Below, in pieces: positions 1-8,086 of a stretch of DNA of 64,000 nt. The translations under genes were made by a program, and so were the position numbers. Below the pieces are notes generated by a model. It was not told where the DNA came from, searched no databases, and worked only from the letters and a program-made list of their open reading frames with translations. Source of the stretch: Sulfitobacter sp. LCG007 (GTDB lineage: Bacteria > Pseudomonadota > Alphaproteobacteria > Rhodobacterales > Rhodobacteraceae). The DNA lies in contig NZ_CP161805.1 in NCBI RefSeq assembly GCF_040801785.1, positions 2,604,001-2,668,000 of the forward strand, given 5' to 3'. Every line of letters begins with the position of its first letter. The first letter of the stretch is position 1.

Positions 1-647
1 GGCCACAGGAAGGCGTTCCAGGACCAGATGAAGGTCACGATGGACAGCGCCGTGGTGACTCCCCAGTTCATCGGCATGTAGATCCTGAACAGGATCGCCA
101 GTTCGCCCGCGTTGTCCATCACCGCCGCCTCGCGGAAGTCCTTGGGCACCTGATCGAAGAACTGCTTGTAGACGATGATGATCACCGGGTGGATCAGCTG
201 CGGCAGGATGATCCCCGCCCAGGTGTTCAGAAGTCCCATGTTCGCCATGAGGACGAAGTGATTGATGATGAGAACCTGCGTGGGGACCATGAAGCTTGCC
301 AGGATCAGCCACCAGAGCACGGTGCGTCCGGGGAAGCGAAGCTGCGAGATCGCATAGCCGGCGAACATCGATGTGACGACGGTCAGCAGGGTGGTGCCGA
401 CCGCGGTGGCGATCGAATTGACGTACCAGGTGCCGATCTGGGTCTGCGTCAGGGCGAACCAGTAATGTTCGAAGGTCAGGGTGTCGGGCCAGAGCTCGAT
501 ATAGGGACGCACGACCTCGTCCTCGGGCTTGAGCGAGCTCACGATGCCCCAGTAGATCGGGAATGCCCAGATGACCGCGCAGATCACCGTCAGCAGCGTG
601 ATCGCGCCGCCGGCCAGGTTCGCCCGCTTCGCCGTGGCCGGACTCAT
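1..647 (-). CDS. Sugar ABC transporter permease, MalG type (partial, C-terminus outside window)
   Basis: This is the second inner-membrane permease of the sugar importer encoded just upstream. The 215 visible codons carry an N-terminal membrane segment at about residues 14-34, further hydrophobic helices around 75-98 and 110-135, and the cytoplasmic EAA loop REAAVMDNAG at about 172-181, which docks the ATPase in MalG-like permeases. The start is the ATG at 645-647, which overlaps the stop of the preceding permease as ATGA and so indicates translational coupling. The end of the gene and any ATPase gene lie to the left of the window. Substrate is inferred only from the adjacent arabinofuranosidase: an arabinose-containing oligosaccharide or arabinose. 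Confidence 0.9.
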   Translation of the reverse strand, partial: MSPATAKRANLAGGAITLLTVICAVIWAFPIYWGIVSSLKPEDEVVRPYIELWPDTLTFEHYWFALTQTQIGTWYVNSIATAVGTTLLTVVTSMFAGYAISQLRFPGRTVLWWLILASFMVPTQVLIINHFVLMANMGLLNTWAGIILPQLIHPVIIIVYKQFFDQVPKDFREAAVMDNAGELAILFRIYMPMNWGVTTALSIVTFIWSWNAFLW

Positions 648-1525
648 TCCCGCCGATCCGAAAAGCGCATGAGCTGGAAGTTCAACACGGAGATCGCGAT
701 GACCATGACGAACAGGACGACCGCGATCGCCGCCGCCCGCCCGCCCTGGTCGTTCATGAACGCGCGCTGGAAGATGTAGTATACCATCACGAGGTTGTCG
801 TTGGGCCGCCCGCCCTGCGAGAAGAGATAGACCTGATCGAAGATCTTGAGCTGCAGTATCAGCTGGATGGTCAGCACCAGTGCCGTCACGGGCCAGAGCA
901 GCGGCCAGGTGATGTGGCGGAACATGCGCCACCGGCTGGTGTTGTCGAGCGCCGCCGCCTCGTAGATCTCGCCCGGGATCGCGCGCATTCCCGCGAGAAA
1001 CAGCAGGACGGAGAAACCGCAGGTCCACCAGATGGTCACGAAGGCGACCGCGGGAATGAACCATGTGGTAATCTTGAAGATCGGTACCCGGTCGAGCCCG
1101 ATCATGTCGAAGACATGCATGGCGATGCCGAACTGGAAGTTCAGCGTCCAGTCCCAGATCCGGTAGACCACCGAGACGGGCAGGATGTAGGGCAGGAAGA
1201 ACAGCGCCATCACCAGCGACTGAAGTCGCCCCGACAGACGGCTGATCGAAAGCGCGATGCCAAGCGCGACAAGCATACCCGGCACCACGGTCAGCAGGAC
1301 GAAATAGGCCGTGTTCCAGACCGCCGTATCGAAACGCCGGTCGCCCGGCAGCCGCGTGTAGTTCTCGACCCCGACCCATTCGCCCGGCCCGATCAGCGGC
1401 GCGTCCTGAAAGGACAGCACGAACATGTCGATGGTCGGATAGACGAAGATCAGCCCGTAGACCGCCACGAAGGGGGCGATCAGGACGTAGGCGACAAGCG
1501 CCTCCCTTCTGACATTGCGTATCAC
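644..1525 (-). CDS. Sugar ABC transporter permease, MalF type
   Basis: This 293-residue inner-membrane permease is of usual length for the MalF/UgpA group of CUT1 carbohydrate importers. Six hydrophobic segments can be picked out, beginning at about residues 11-30 and ending at about 262-285. The EAA loop YEAAALDNTSRW sits near residues 188-199. The gene lies 52 bases after the binding-protein gene and overlaps the MalG-type permease gene by four bases. With these two it forms one importer, whose ATP-binding subunit is not in the window. The family assignment is secure. The substrate is inferred from the GH51 glycosidase in the same cluster. Confidence 0.92.
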   Translation of the reverse strand: MIRNVRREALVAYVLIAPFVAVYGLIFVYPTIDMFVLSFQDAPLIGPGEWVGVENYTRLPGDRRFDTAVWNTAYFVLLTVVPGMLVALGIALSISRLSGRLQSLVMALFFLPYILPVSVVYRIWDWTLNFQFGIAMHVFDMIGLDRVPIFKITTWFIPAVAFVTIWWTCGFSVLLFLAGMRAIPGEIYEAAALDNTSRWRMFRHITWPLLWPVTALVLTIQLILQLKIFDQVYLFSQGGRPNDNLVMVYYIFQRAFMNDQGGRAAAIAVVLFVMVIAISVLNFQLMRFSDRRE

Positions 1526-1577
1526 CGATCGGAACTCCTGACACTCCGGGCGGCGCCCCGCCGCCCGGCGCCTGCAC

Positions 1578-2834
1578 TCACATGTCGTTGAGTTCGTAGG
1601 TGATTTCCTCGACCGCCTTTGCCGGCTCCATCTCGCCGTTGAGCGTCGGGACGAAATAGGTCGACATCACGTCGAAGATCGGCCCGGCGATCCCTGCCAG
1701 CGGCGTCTTGGGGTCATAGATCATATTGGCTGTCAGCGACGAATAGGTCGCGTTGGGCTCCATCGCCTTGTAGTCGTCGGAATCCGTCACCGCCTTGTAG
1801 GCCGGAATATGGCCCGCCGTCGCCCAGTAGAGCGAGTTATGCGATATCCAGCCGATGACCTCTAGAACCGCGGCGCGCTTTTCGGCGCTCAGGTCGCTGC
1901 CCGTCGGGATCGCGAAGGCATGGCTGTCGGAATAGGTGGCCGGGTGGTCGAAGATCACCGGAAGCTCGACCGCGCCCCATTCGAAGAGCTTGCCGTCCTT
2001 TTGCAGGTCCGTCATCGTCGGCACTTCCCAGACGCCATTGATCATCATCGCCGCCTCGCCGGACGTGAACAGAGCAACCGTGGCGGGATAGTCGGTATAG
2101 GTCGACTGCAGCCCCTCCCTGGTCCATTCCTGCAGCACACCAAGCGCGTTCTCGAGCTTGCCGGCATTGTCCCCGACCAGGAACTCTCCGTCCGTCATCA
2201 ACTCGCCGTCCTGCTGCCCCATCAGCGAATAGATGGTGCGGAACATGAAGTTGCCGTCCGCCGTCACCGATCCCAGCGGGAACTTGACCGACCCGGCGTC
2301 CTTGATCGCCTGCAGCGTCGCGGTAAAGGCCTCGCGGCTGTCGAGCCCCTTTGGCTTGCCGTCCTCCGTCAGCAGACCCGCAGCTTCCAGTACGTCCTTG
2401 TTGTAGTAAAGCACGATCGGATGGGTATCGAGCGGCACCGCATATTGCTTGCCCTCGATCGATACCGCATCCCAGATCGAGGGCGCATAGTCATCCTTGC
2501 CCAGCCCCATCGCGGACCAGTCCTCGGGGGTGATCTCTTCAAGCAGGCCCTGCTTGACGGCAAGCGGTATGCGGCTGGCATGGTACGTCATGATGTCCGG
2601 CGCCTCTCCCACGGCGACGGAGGTCTGGACCTTGGTGTAGAACGGCAAGCCCCAGTCGAGCGTCGTCGCGTCGATTGCTATCTTGCCCTCGTGCTGGGCA
2701 TTGAAATCCGAAATCATCTGCTTCATCCGGATGCCGTCCCCGCCGCCGAGGAAATCCCACCAGACGACCGTCTCCTGCGCCTGCGCGCCGGATGCCATCA
2801 TTGCGCCAAGCGCCATTCCCGCAAATTTGTTCAT
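1578..2834 (-). CDS. Extracellular sugar-binding protein of ABC transporter
   Basis: This periplasmic solute-binding protein of the SBP family 1 (MalE/UgpB-like) type has 418 residues. The chosen ATG at 2832-2834 is preceded by a strong GGAGG ribosome site and gives a classic signal peptide ending in GAQA near residue 19, so the mature protein begins QETVVWW. An open frame continues 36 codons upstream, but that stretch has no signal-peptide character. The mature part has the family features: a WWDFLGG start, a central YYNKDVLEAAGL region, and a GEAAMMINGVWE segment. It should capture arabinose-type sugars for the two permeases that follow. A palindromic operator candidate lies 77-99 bases upstream of the start. 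Confidence 0.9.
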   Translation of the reverse strand: MNKFAGMALGAMMASGAQAQETVVWWDFLGGGDGIRMKQMISDFNAQHEGKIAIDATTLDWGLPFYTKVQTSVAVGEAPDIMTYHASRIPLAVKQGLLEEITPEDWSAMGLGKDDYAPSIWDAVSIEGKQYAVPLDTHPIVLYYNKDVLEAAGLLTEDGKPKGLDSREAFTATLQAIKDAGSVKFPLGSVTADGNFMFRTIYSLMGQQDGELMTDGEFLVGDNAGKLENALGVLQEWTREGLQSTYTDYPATVALFTSGEAAMMINGVWEVPTMTDLQKDGKLFEWGAVELPVIFDHPATYSDSHAFAIPTGSDLSAEKRAAVLEVIGWISHNSLYWATAGHIPAYKAVTDSDDYKAMEPNATYSSLTANMIYDPKTPLAGIAGPIFDVMSTYFVPTLNGEMEPAKAVEEITYELNDM

Positions 2835-2910
2835 CCCAGTTCCTCCCATTTGTCCGCTCGCCTTGCTGGACTGCGAAAATGGTACAGCAAGCGCGGATTC
2901 GTTCAACGAA

Positions 2911-2933
2911 ATAGTCGGTATGTACCCGACTAT
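2911..2933. promoter_or_regulatory. Candidate operator upstream of the sugar-binding protein gene
   Basis: An inverted repeat with arms ATAGTCGG and CCGACTAT separated by seven bases lies just after the arabinofuranosidase gene and 77 bases before the binding-protein start. Its centre reads CGGTATGTACC. The same CGGTANNTACC core occurs in the palindrome ahead of the arabinofuranosidase gene. Binding by the cluster's regulator is an inference. Confidence 0.5.
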
Positions 2934-2943
2934 CCGGTTCATA

Positions 2944-4455
2944 TCAGAGTTGAACCCGGATCACCGAGTAGCTGTACGGCTCGAGCGCAAGCTGCAGCTT
3001 TCCCGCCTCGAGCCGCGCTCCCTCCGCCTCCCTCGGTACGACGGTATCGGGGTCCGTGCGGGTGTTGCGCGCCTCAAGGTCGTCATGGCGGATCAGCGTC
3101 CGCGTCACCGATTTCGCCGCGCCGAAGCCTTCCAGCGAGATCTCGGTTTCCATCGCTTCCTCCCCGTTGCGGTTCACGGCGAAGAAAGTCAGCGTTCCCG
3201 CGTCCGCATCATGCACACCTGCGATGTCGAGATAGGCCACGCCCGAGGCAACATCCGCGTTGTAGCTCGGGACATCCACATCAAGCTGCAGCGCCGTTCC
3301 GCGCCCCCAGAGGGAGGCGAACTTGAACGGGTAGTAGATCGTCTGCCGCCAGGCCGCCCCGCCCGGTTCTGTCATGATCGGGGCGATCACATTGACCAGT
3401 TGCGCGATGCAGGCAATCCGCACCACGTCCGAGCGGCGGATGAACGTGTTCAGGATGCAACCCACCTGGAGCACGTCCTCGAAATTGTAGATATCCTCGA
3501 GCAGCGCCGGCGCATGCGGCCAGTCCCACTCTCCCATTCGCTTGGCGTCGTTCTTGCGCTCGTGGTACCAGACGTTCCATTCGTCGAAGCTGATCCGAAC
3601 GTCCCGCTTTGACCGCGACTTGGCCTTCACGTAGTCGATGATCCCCGACACGGTCCCGATGTAGCGGTCGAGCTTCATGGGCAGGGCGAGATATTCGGCG
3701 GTATTCTTCTCGTAATTCTCGAAATACATGTGCAGCGAGATGTAATCGACCTGATCGTAGGTTTCTTCCAGCACCGTCGCCTCCCACTGGGGATAGCTCG
3801 GCATCTCCGAATGCGACGACCCGCAGACCACCAGTTCGAGGCTCTTGTCGAAGGCCCTCAGCGCCTTTGCCGTCTCATTGGCGAGACGCCCGTATTCCGG
3901 GGCGGACTTGTGGCCGATCTGCCAGGGGCCGTCCATCTCGTTGCCCAGGCACCAGAGCTTGCAGCCCCAGGGATCGGCCTGCCCGTTCGTCCGGCGCAGG
4001 TCCGACCAGTAGCTGCCGCCGGGATGGTTGACGTATTCGACGAAGGCCCGTGCGGCGTCGAGCCCCTGTGAGCCGAGATTGATGGCAAGCATCATCTCGG
4101 TATCGGCCTTGGTGGCCCAGTCGGCAAATTCGTGGATGCCGACCTGGTTTGATTCCGAGGTTCGCCAGGCGAGGTCAAGGCGCGTGGGGCGATCCTCCTT
4201 CGGCCCGATCCCGTCTTCCCAGTTGTAGGCCGAGACGAAATTGCCGCCGGGATACCGGCAGATCGGGATCTTCAGCTCGCGGACCAGCTCGATGACATCG
4301 CGGCGCATGCCGTTCTCGTCGGCCCGAGGGTGGTCCGGCTCGTAGATGCCGGTATAGACCGCGCGTCCGAGATGTTCGAGAAACGAGCCGTAGAGGCGGT
4401 TGTCGATGTCGGCAATCGCATAGCGCGCATGCGCCGTCACCCGGGCTTTCATCAC
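2944..4455 (-). CDS. abfA: Alpha-N-arabinofuranosidase, glycoside hydrolase family 51
   Basis: This 503-residue enzyme removes terminal L-arabinofuranose from arabinosides or arabino-oligosaccharides. The GH51 acid/base glutamate is Glu173 in LGNEMDGPW, and the nucleophile is Glu292 in SFDEWNVWY. The N-terminal YGSFLEHLGRAVYTGIYEP and RYPGGNFVSAYNWEDG segments (about residues 22-41 and 67-82) are hallmark family sequences. A beta-sandwich region follows the TIM barrel after about residue 390. No signal peptide is present, so it probably acts in the cytoplasm on imported oligosaccharides. The start codon is next to a second in-frame ATG (MMKAR), and a GAGG-type ribosome site lies just upstream. 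It sits between its likely regulator and the transporter genes. Confidence 0.95.
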   Translation of the reverse strand: MMKARVTAHARYAIADIDNRLYGSFLEHLGRAVYTGIYEPDHPRADENGMRRDVIELVRELKIPICRYPGGNFVSAYNWEDGIGPKEDRPTRLDLAWRTSESNQVGIHEFADWATKADTEMMLAINLGSQGLDAARAFVEYVNHPGGSYWSDLRRTNGQADPWGCKLWCLGNEMDGPWQIGHKSAPEYGRLANETAKALRAFDKSLELVVCGSSHSEMPSYPQWEATVLEETYDQVDYISLHMYFENYEKNTAEYLALPMKLDRYIGTVSGIIDYVKAKSRSKRDVRISFDEWNVWYHERKNDAKRMGEWDWPHAPALLEDIYNFEDVLQVGCILNTFIRRSDVVRIACIAQLVNVIAPIMTEPGGAAWRQTIYYPFKFASLWGRGTALQLDVDVPSYNADVASGVAYLDIAGVHDADAGTLTFFAVNRNGEEAMETEISLEGFGAAKSVTRTLIRHDDLEARNTRTDPDTVVPREAEGARLEAGKLQLALEPYSYSVIRVQL

Positions 4456-4463
4456 CTCTCCTC

Positions 4464-4504
4464 CCCAATATTCTCCCGATTCCGGTAAATACCGGAATAT
4501 TGGG
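4464..4504. promoter_or_regulatory. Nested inverted repeats ahead of the arabinofuranosidase gene
   Basis: Two palindromes are nested here. The inner one, at 4479-4498, is perfect: ATTCCGGTA, AA, TACCGGAAT. An outer pair, CCCAATATTC at 4464-4473 and GAATATTGGG at 4495-4504, is also a perfect inverted repeat. The sequence ends nine bases before the arabinofuranosidase start, inside the likely leader or promoter. There is no T-run, so it is not a rho-independent terminator. It is read as the operator of the local sugar regulator. Confidence 0.6.
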
Positions 4505-4546
4505 TAGGATTACCCGCGAGGCGGGATGCGTCAAGAAATCAATCGA

Positions 4547-5467
4547 TCACTTCAGGCGCAGGAGGATGTCCTGGTCATGGTCCCCGAAGCCTCGTCCGAA
4601 GATGTTGATCCCGCCCGGATGCTCGGCATCGCTGCGCACCCCGAGGCGCACCCTGATAGAGCGGTGCCGGTCAATTTCGAGCTGCTCAAGTGTGACGTCG
4701 GATACCCGGACGCCATCGACGAAGCTGCCCCCGCCCTCTACGCGCCAGGTCTTGAGCTTGCCGTATTGCGACCCCGAGAGCTTCCACCAATCGGGCGTGT
4801 AGACACCCCGCTTGTCCCCGAAATCCCCGGGCGAGGTCCATGTCGCCACGTCCACCCCGTTGATCTGTAAAAAGATGTCGGACGGCCATTTCGAGCTTGT
4901 GCCGGGGACTTCGGAACTGAGCTCCAGCGACAGCTCCAGCGCAGAGGTCTGTCGGTTCTTGAGCTTGGCATTGTTCGGAAACTGATATTCCACGAAACCG
5001 CGCGTGAACCACAGCAGCCCCGCCCGCATCCGGTCGGGTTCGAGAAACGTTTCCGGCAGGTCGAGCAGACCGATCACGCCATCCCCCGAACAGAGCCCGC
5101 AGGGCGCCGACACCTCGCAGCGTGTATAAAGGCCGATCGGCATCGCGACCTCGATGGCATTGTCTTGCGTCTCTGAGGCGGATTTGCGGAAGCTCAGCAG
5201 CACGTCGGAAAAGGCGGATTCACAGATCTTCTGGCTGCCCTTCTTCGCTTTCTGCGTGCGCGTGACCACGAGGCCCACGTCCTCAAGGGTCTGGAGGTTC
5301 GAAGACACCGTTGATTGCGGCAGTTTCAGCGCCTCGGCGATCTGGTTGACGTTCATCGGCCCGCTCGAGCCGAGCAGCTTCAGTATCGAGATCCGGACGC
5401 GACTGGCGAGACCGCGGATCAGGTCCAGCCGCTCTTCCGGATCCACGAGAAGGTATTTGTCGGCCAA
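4547..5467 (-). CDS. ArsR-like winged-helix regulator with long C-terminal ligand domain
   Basis: The 306-residue protein begins with a winged helix-turn-helix at about residues 14-80, with SRVRISILKLLG and LPQSTVSSNLQTLEDVGLV as the recognition region. About 200 residues follow that ordinary ArsR repressors of roughly 100 residues do not have. This tail holds Cys residues (CEVSAPCGLC, about 117-126), a WFTRGFVEYQFPN segment, and a beta-rich, Trp- and Gly-rich region with PDWWKLSGSQYG, suggestive of a jelly-roll sugar-binding fold. It is encoded immediately upstream of the arabinofuranosidase and transporter, so it is the likely sugar-responsive regulator of that cassette. The DNA-binding call is firm. 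The ligand and the sign of regulation are inference. Confidence 0.8.
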   Translation of the reverse strand: MADKYLLVDPEERLDLIRGLASRVRISILKLLGSSGPMNVNQIAEALKLPQSTVSSNLQTLEDVGLVVTRTQKAKKGSQKICESAFSDVLLSFRKSASETQDNAIEVAMPIGLYTRCEVSAPCGLCSGDGVIGLLDLPETFLEPDRMRAGLLWFTRGFVEYQFPNNAKLKNRQTSALELSLELSSEVPGTSSKWPSDIFLQINGVDVATWTSPGDFGDKRGVYTPDWWKLSGSQYGKLKTWRVEGGGSFVDGVRVSDVTLEQLEIDRHRSIRVRLGVRSDAEHPGGINIFGRGFGDHDQDILLRLK

Positions 5468-5554
5468 TGCCGCTGATCCGCCCTTGAATGTGATGCAGGC
5501 TGAGTATCAGGAATGCGGGTATGAAAGAAAGCCCATATGTACGGTCTTCTGCGG

Positions 5555-6376
5555 TCAAGATCCTCCGGACTGGCGCAGCGACGACAGAAGGCCCGAGCGC
5601 TCGGAGCTTGCGGAAGACCGGTTGTGGTCAAGCATCTGCTGCATGGCCTTCCGCGCGGCGGGCGCGTCGCGGGCGCTGATCGCCTCGCCCACGCGGATAT
5701 GGCCGGCCCGGTTGATCATTGCAGGCGAATGCTCGGTCACGCCGACCTCGTAGGAAATCCGCAGCATCGTCAGGATGATCGGACGCATCTGCCGCATCAT
5801 CAGATTTCCCGTGGCATCGAGGATCGTCGCATGGAAGGTGCAGTCGGCGCTGAAGAGCGCCTGCATGTCGGTCGAACCCGGATCGAGACATCGCGCGGCA
5901 TCGAGGATCGTGCGCACCTGCGTCTCTGTCGCGCGCACCGCTGCAAGCTCCGCCGCCGCCGGCTCCAGAATGCAGCGCAGCTCCGTTGTCTCGGTGAACA
6001 TCAGCCGCAGCCGCGGATGCGCCGGATCGTGCCAAGCGGCGACGTCGGCGTCGAGCAGGTTCCATTCCTCGACCGGCCTCACGCGGGTGCCGTAGCGGCG
6101 CGCTGTTCGTATCATGCCCTTGCCAGACAGGACCTTGATCGCGTCACGTATGGTCGTGCGGCTGACACCCAGCAGCTTCGCGAGCTCGGGTTCGGTCGGC
6201 ATCAACTCGCCCTGCGGATAAACGTCATTGGCCACCATGCGGCCCAGCGTGGCGACCGCCTCCTTGCCCGCCCCGGTGGGCAGCGATGAGCCGAATTCGA
6301 TCGGCGGGATCAGTCTGAGCACCGGAGCAGACACGGGGGCAGGCACTGGAGCAGGCACGGGGGCATCTTGCGTCAT
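5555..6376 (-). CDS. GntR-family regulator, FadR/FCD subfamily
   Basis: This 273-residue protein starts with a low-complexity Pro-Ala-Val stretch (residues about 5-20), then a GntR winged helix with MPTEPELAKLLGVSRTTIRD (about 58-77) and GKGMIRTARRYGTRV. An FCD ligand-binding domain fills the C-terminal half, with metal-binding His residues in the usual pattern (FHATILDATGN and a later HIRVGEAI). It is divergent from the TRAP transporter operon, 130 bases apart. An inverted repeat lies between the two genes. It most likely represses the TRAP/dehydratase operon and is released by a sugar acid or its breakdown product. Confidence 0.88.
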   Translation of the reverse strand: MTQDAPVPAPVPAPVSAPVLRLIPPIEFGSSLPTGAGKEAVATLGRMVANDVYPQGELMPTEPELAKLLGVSRTTIRDAIKVLSGKGMIRTARRYGTRVRPVEEWNLLDADVAAWHDPAHPRLRLMFTETTELRCILEPAAAELAAVRATETQVRTILDAARCLDPGSTDMQALFSADCTFHATILDATGNLMMRQMRPIILTMLRISYEVGVTEHSPAMINRAGHIRVGEAISARDAPAARKAMQQMLDHNRSSASSERSGLLSSLRQSGGS

Positions 6377-6389
6377 GCGTGATCGACTC

Positions 6390-6410
6390 TCTTTACATAT
6401 GATCTAAAGA
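6390..6410. promoter_or_regulatory. Candidate operator between GntR regulator and TRAP operon
   Basis: The inverted repeat TCTTTA - nine bases - TAAAGA lies 14 bases upstream of the GntR start and 97 bases upstream of the dctP-like start. Its position in the shared divergent region suggests a site for the adjacent FCD regulator. No experimental match is known to me. Confidence 0.4.
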
Positions 6411-6506
6411 CCAGCATCATAGCGGACATTGGCATATCCCGCGAGCCTTACAAAGACCGCGGGTCGCGCCATACGCCCAGACTGGGCAGTTCAATGGGAG
6501 GAACAC

Positions 6507-7529
6507 ATGGGACTCAAATATCTGCGCGCTGCGGCGTGCTGCTTCGGCCTGGGCATCCTGTCCGCGGGAGCGGTCATGGCCGAGGAAATCAAGTTCGGAA
6601 TCGGCATCCCCGAGGGGGACTTTCCGGAATACAACGCCCTTGTACGCTTCAAGGAATACGTCGAGTTCAAGACCAACGGCGAGCTCACGGTGCGGCTTTT
6701 TCCGAACAACCAGCTTGGCGGTGAACGCGAGATGATCGAGCAGGTCCAGCAGGGCAGCCTTGAGCTGACGTTCCCGGCGGACGGGGCGATGGCGGGCTTC
6801 TACCCGCCGATGCAGGTCTGGTCGATTCCCTATCTCTTCGAAAGCGCCCCGGTAGCCTGGACGGTCATCAACGGACCCTTCGCCCAGTCGATGCTCAAGG
6901 ATATCCGTGAACAGACCGGGATCCGTGCCCTGGCCTTTTCCCAGAACGGTTTCCGCAGCTTTACCAACAATGTGCGCCCGATCATCAATCCCGACGACAT
7001 CAGTGGTCTGAAGATCCGCACGATGGAGAGCCCGGTTTTCATGGAGCTGGTCAACTCGCTTGGCGCCACGGCCACGCCGATCAGCGGGGCTGAGGTGCTG
7101 ATGTCGCTGCGCCAGGGCGTCGTCGACGGTCAGGAGAACCCGCCCGCTGTGGTCTATGGCGGCGGTCTGGGCGAGGTGCAGAAGTACTATACGCTCAACG
7201 AGCACGTCTTCGGCCTGCACGTGATCATCGCCAACGACGACTGGTTCTCGTCGCTTGCGCCGGGCCACCAGCAGGTGATCAAGGACGCCGCCCTGCTGAT
7301 GGCCTGGACGGAGAACCTGCAGAAGACCGTGGGCGACTGGCAGTTCAGCGAGAAGCTGGAGGAAGAGCTAGGAATGGAGATCCATGTCTCGACCCCCGAG
7401 GAGAAGGCCGCGTTTAAGGACCTGACGCAGGCGCCGGTCGAGGCCTTCATCCGGGGCAAGGTGGGCGATGCGCTGGTCGACGAGCTTCTGGGCGAAGTCG
7501 ACGCGGCCAAGGCCACGCTCTACCAATAG
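6507..7529 (+). CDS. TRAP transporter substrate-binding protein, DctP family
   Basis: This periplasmic receptor of a tripartite ATP-independent transporter has 340 residues. The chosen ATG follows a GGGAGG ribosome site and yields a signal peptide ending in AVMA at about residue 24, before EEIKFGIGIPEG. DctP features include the FGIGIPEG start, PNNQLGGEREMIEQVQQG (about 71-88), and the ligand-pocket Arg in GLKIRTMESP (about 168-177), which salt-bridges a carboxylate in known DctP proteins. The start of an open frame 26 codons upstream lacks signal features. It should deliver a sugar acid or other carboxylate to the DctQ and DctM membrane subunits encoded next. Confidence 0.93.
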   Translation: MGLKYLRAAACCFGLGILSAGAVMAEEIKFGIGIPEGDFPEYNALVRFKEYVEFKTNGELTVRLFPNNQLGGEREMIEQVQQGSLELTFPADGAMAGFYPPMQVWSIPYLFESAPVAWTVINGPFAQSMLKDIREQTGIRALAFSQNGFRSFTNNVRPIINPDDISGLKIRTMESPVFMELVNSLGATATPISGAEVLMSLRQGVVDGQENPPAVVYGGGLGEVQKYYTLNEHVFGLHVIIANDDWFSSLAPGHQQVIKDAALLMAWTENLQKTVGDWQFSEKLEEELGMEIHVSTPEEKAAFKDLTQAPVEAFIRGKVGDALVDELLGEVDAAKATLYQ

Positions 7530-7576
7530 CAAAGAGAGGGGCGCGCCGCATCCTTGCGGCGCCCCCGGCTTGACAC

Positions 7577-8086
7577 ATGAAACCCCTCGCCCTCAGCATG
7601 GCCCGGCTGCTTGCCCGGACGACCGAAATCGTCGCGACGCTCATCATGATCGCGGTGACAGCGCTCAACCTTACGCAGGTGGGCGGGAGATACCTCTTCA
7701 GCGTCGGCTTTCCCTGGACCGAAGAAGCCATGCGCTACCTTATGATCTGGCTGATGATGCTGGGCTCGGTCGCCTGCATTTTCCGGGTCGAACACATGGG
7801 CATCGAGATGGTCGAGAACCTGTCGGGCCCCAGATGGGCAGCCACCGTCAAGTCCGCGCTCTACTCCGTCGCCGGGCTCTTTTGCGTCTTCGTGCTGGTT
7901 TACAGCTGGCCGCTTGCGCTGCGCAACGCGGCGCAGGTAGCCCCCGCCTCGGGAATTCCGATGATCTACCCTTACATGGCACTGCCTGTCGGGGCGGCGC
8001 TGATGCTTGTGCAGATCGCGCTTTCCTGGCTGTCCGGCTTCGAGCCCGAGCATGACGATCTCGCCGACACCGGGGGCGCGCCATGA
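7577..8086 (+). CDS. TRAP transporter small permease, DctQ family
   Basis: This 169-residue membrane protein has four hydrophobic segments at about residues 15-35, 50-68, 88-112 and 130-150, the standard DctQ pattern. The FPWTEEAMRYLMIWLMMLGS stretch around residues 46-65 is typical. Its stop overlaps the DctM start as ATGA, so the two membrane subunits are coupled. No clear ribosome site precedes the ATG. It links the binding protein to the large permease; no separate function is known. Confidence 0.9.
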   Translation: MKPLALSMARLLARTTEIVATLIMIAVTALNLTQVGGRYLFSVGFPWTEEAMRYLMIWLMMLGSVACIFRVEHMGIEMVENLSGPRWAATVKSALYSVAGLFCVFVLVYSWPLALRNAAQVAPASGIPMIYPYMALPVGAALMLVQIALSWLSGFEPEHDDLADTGGAP

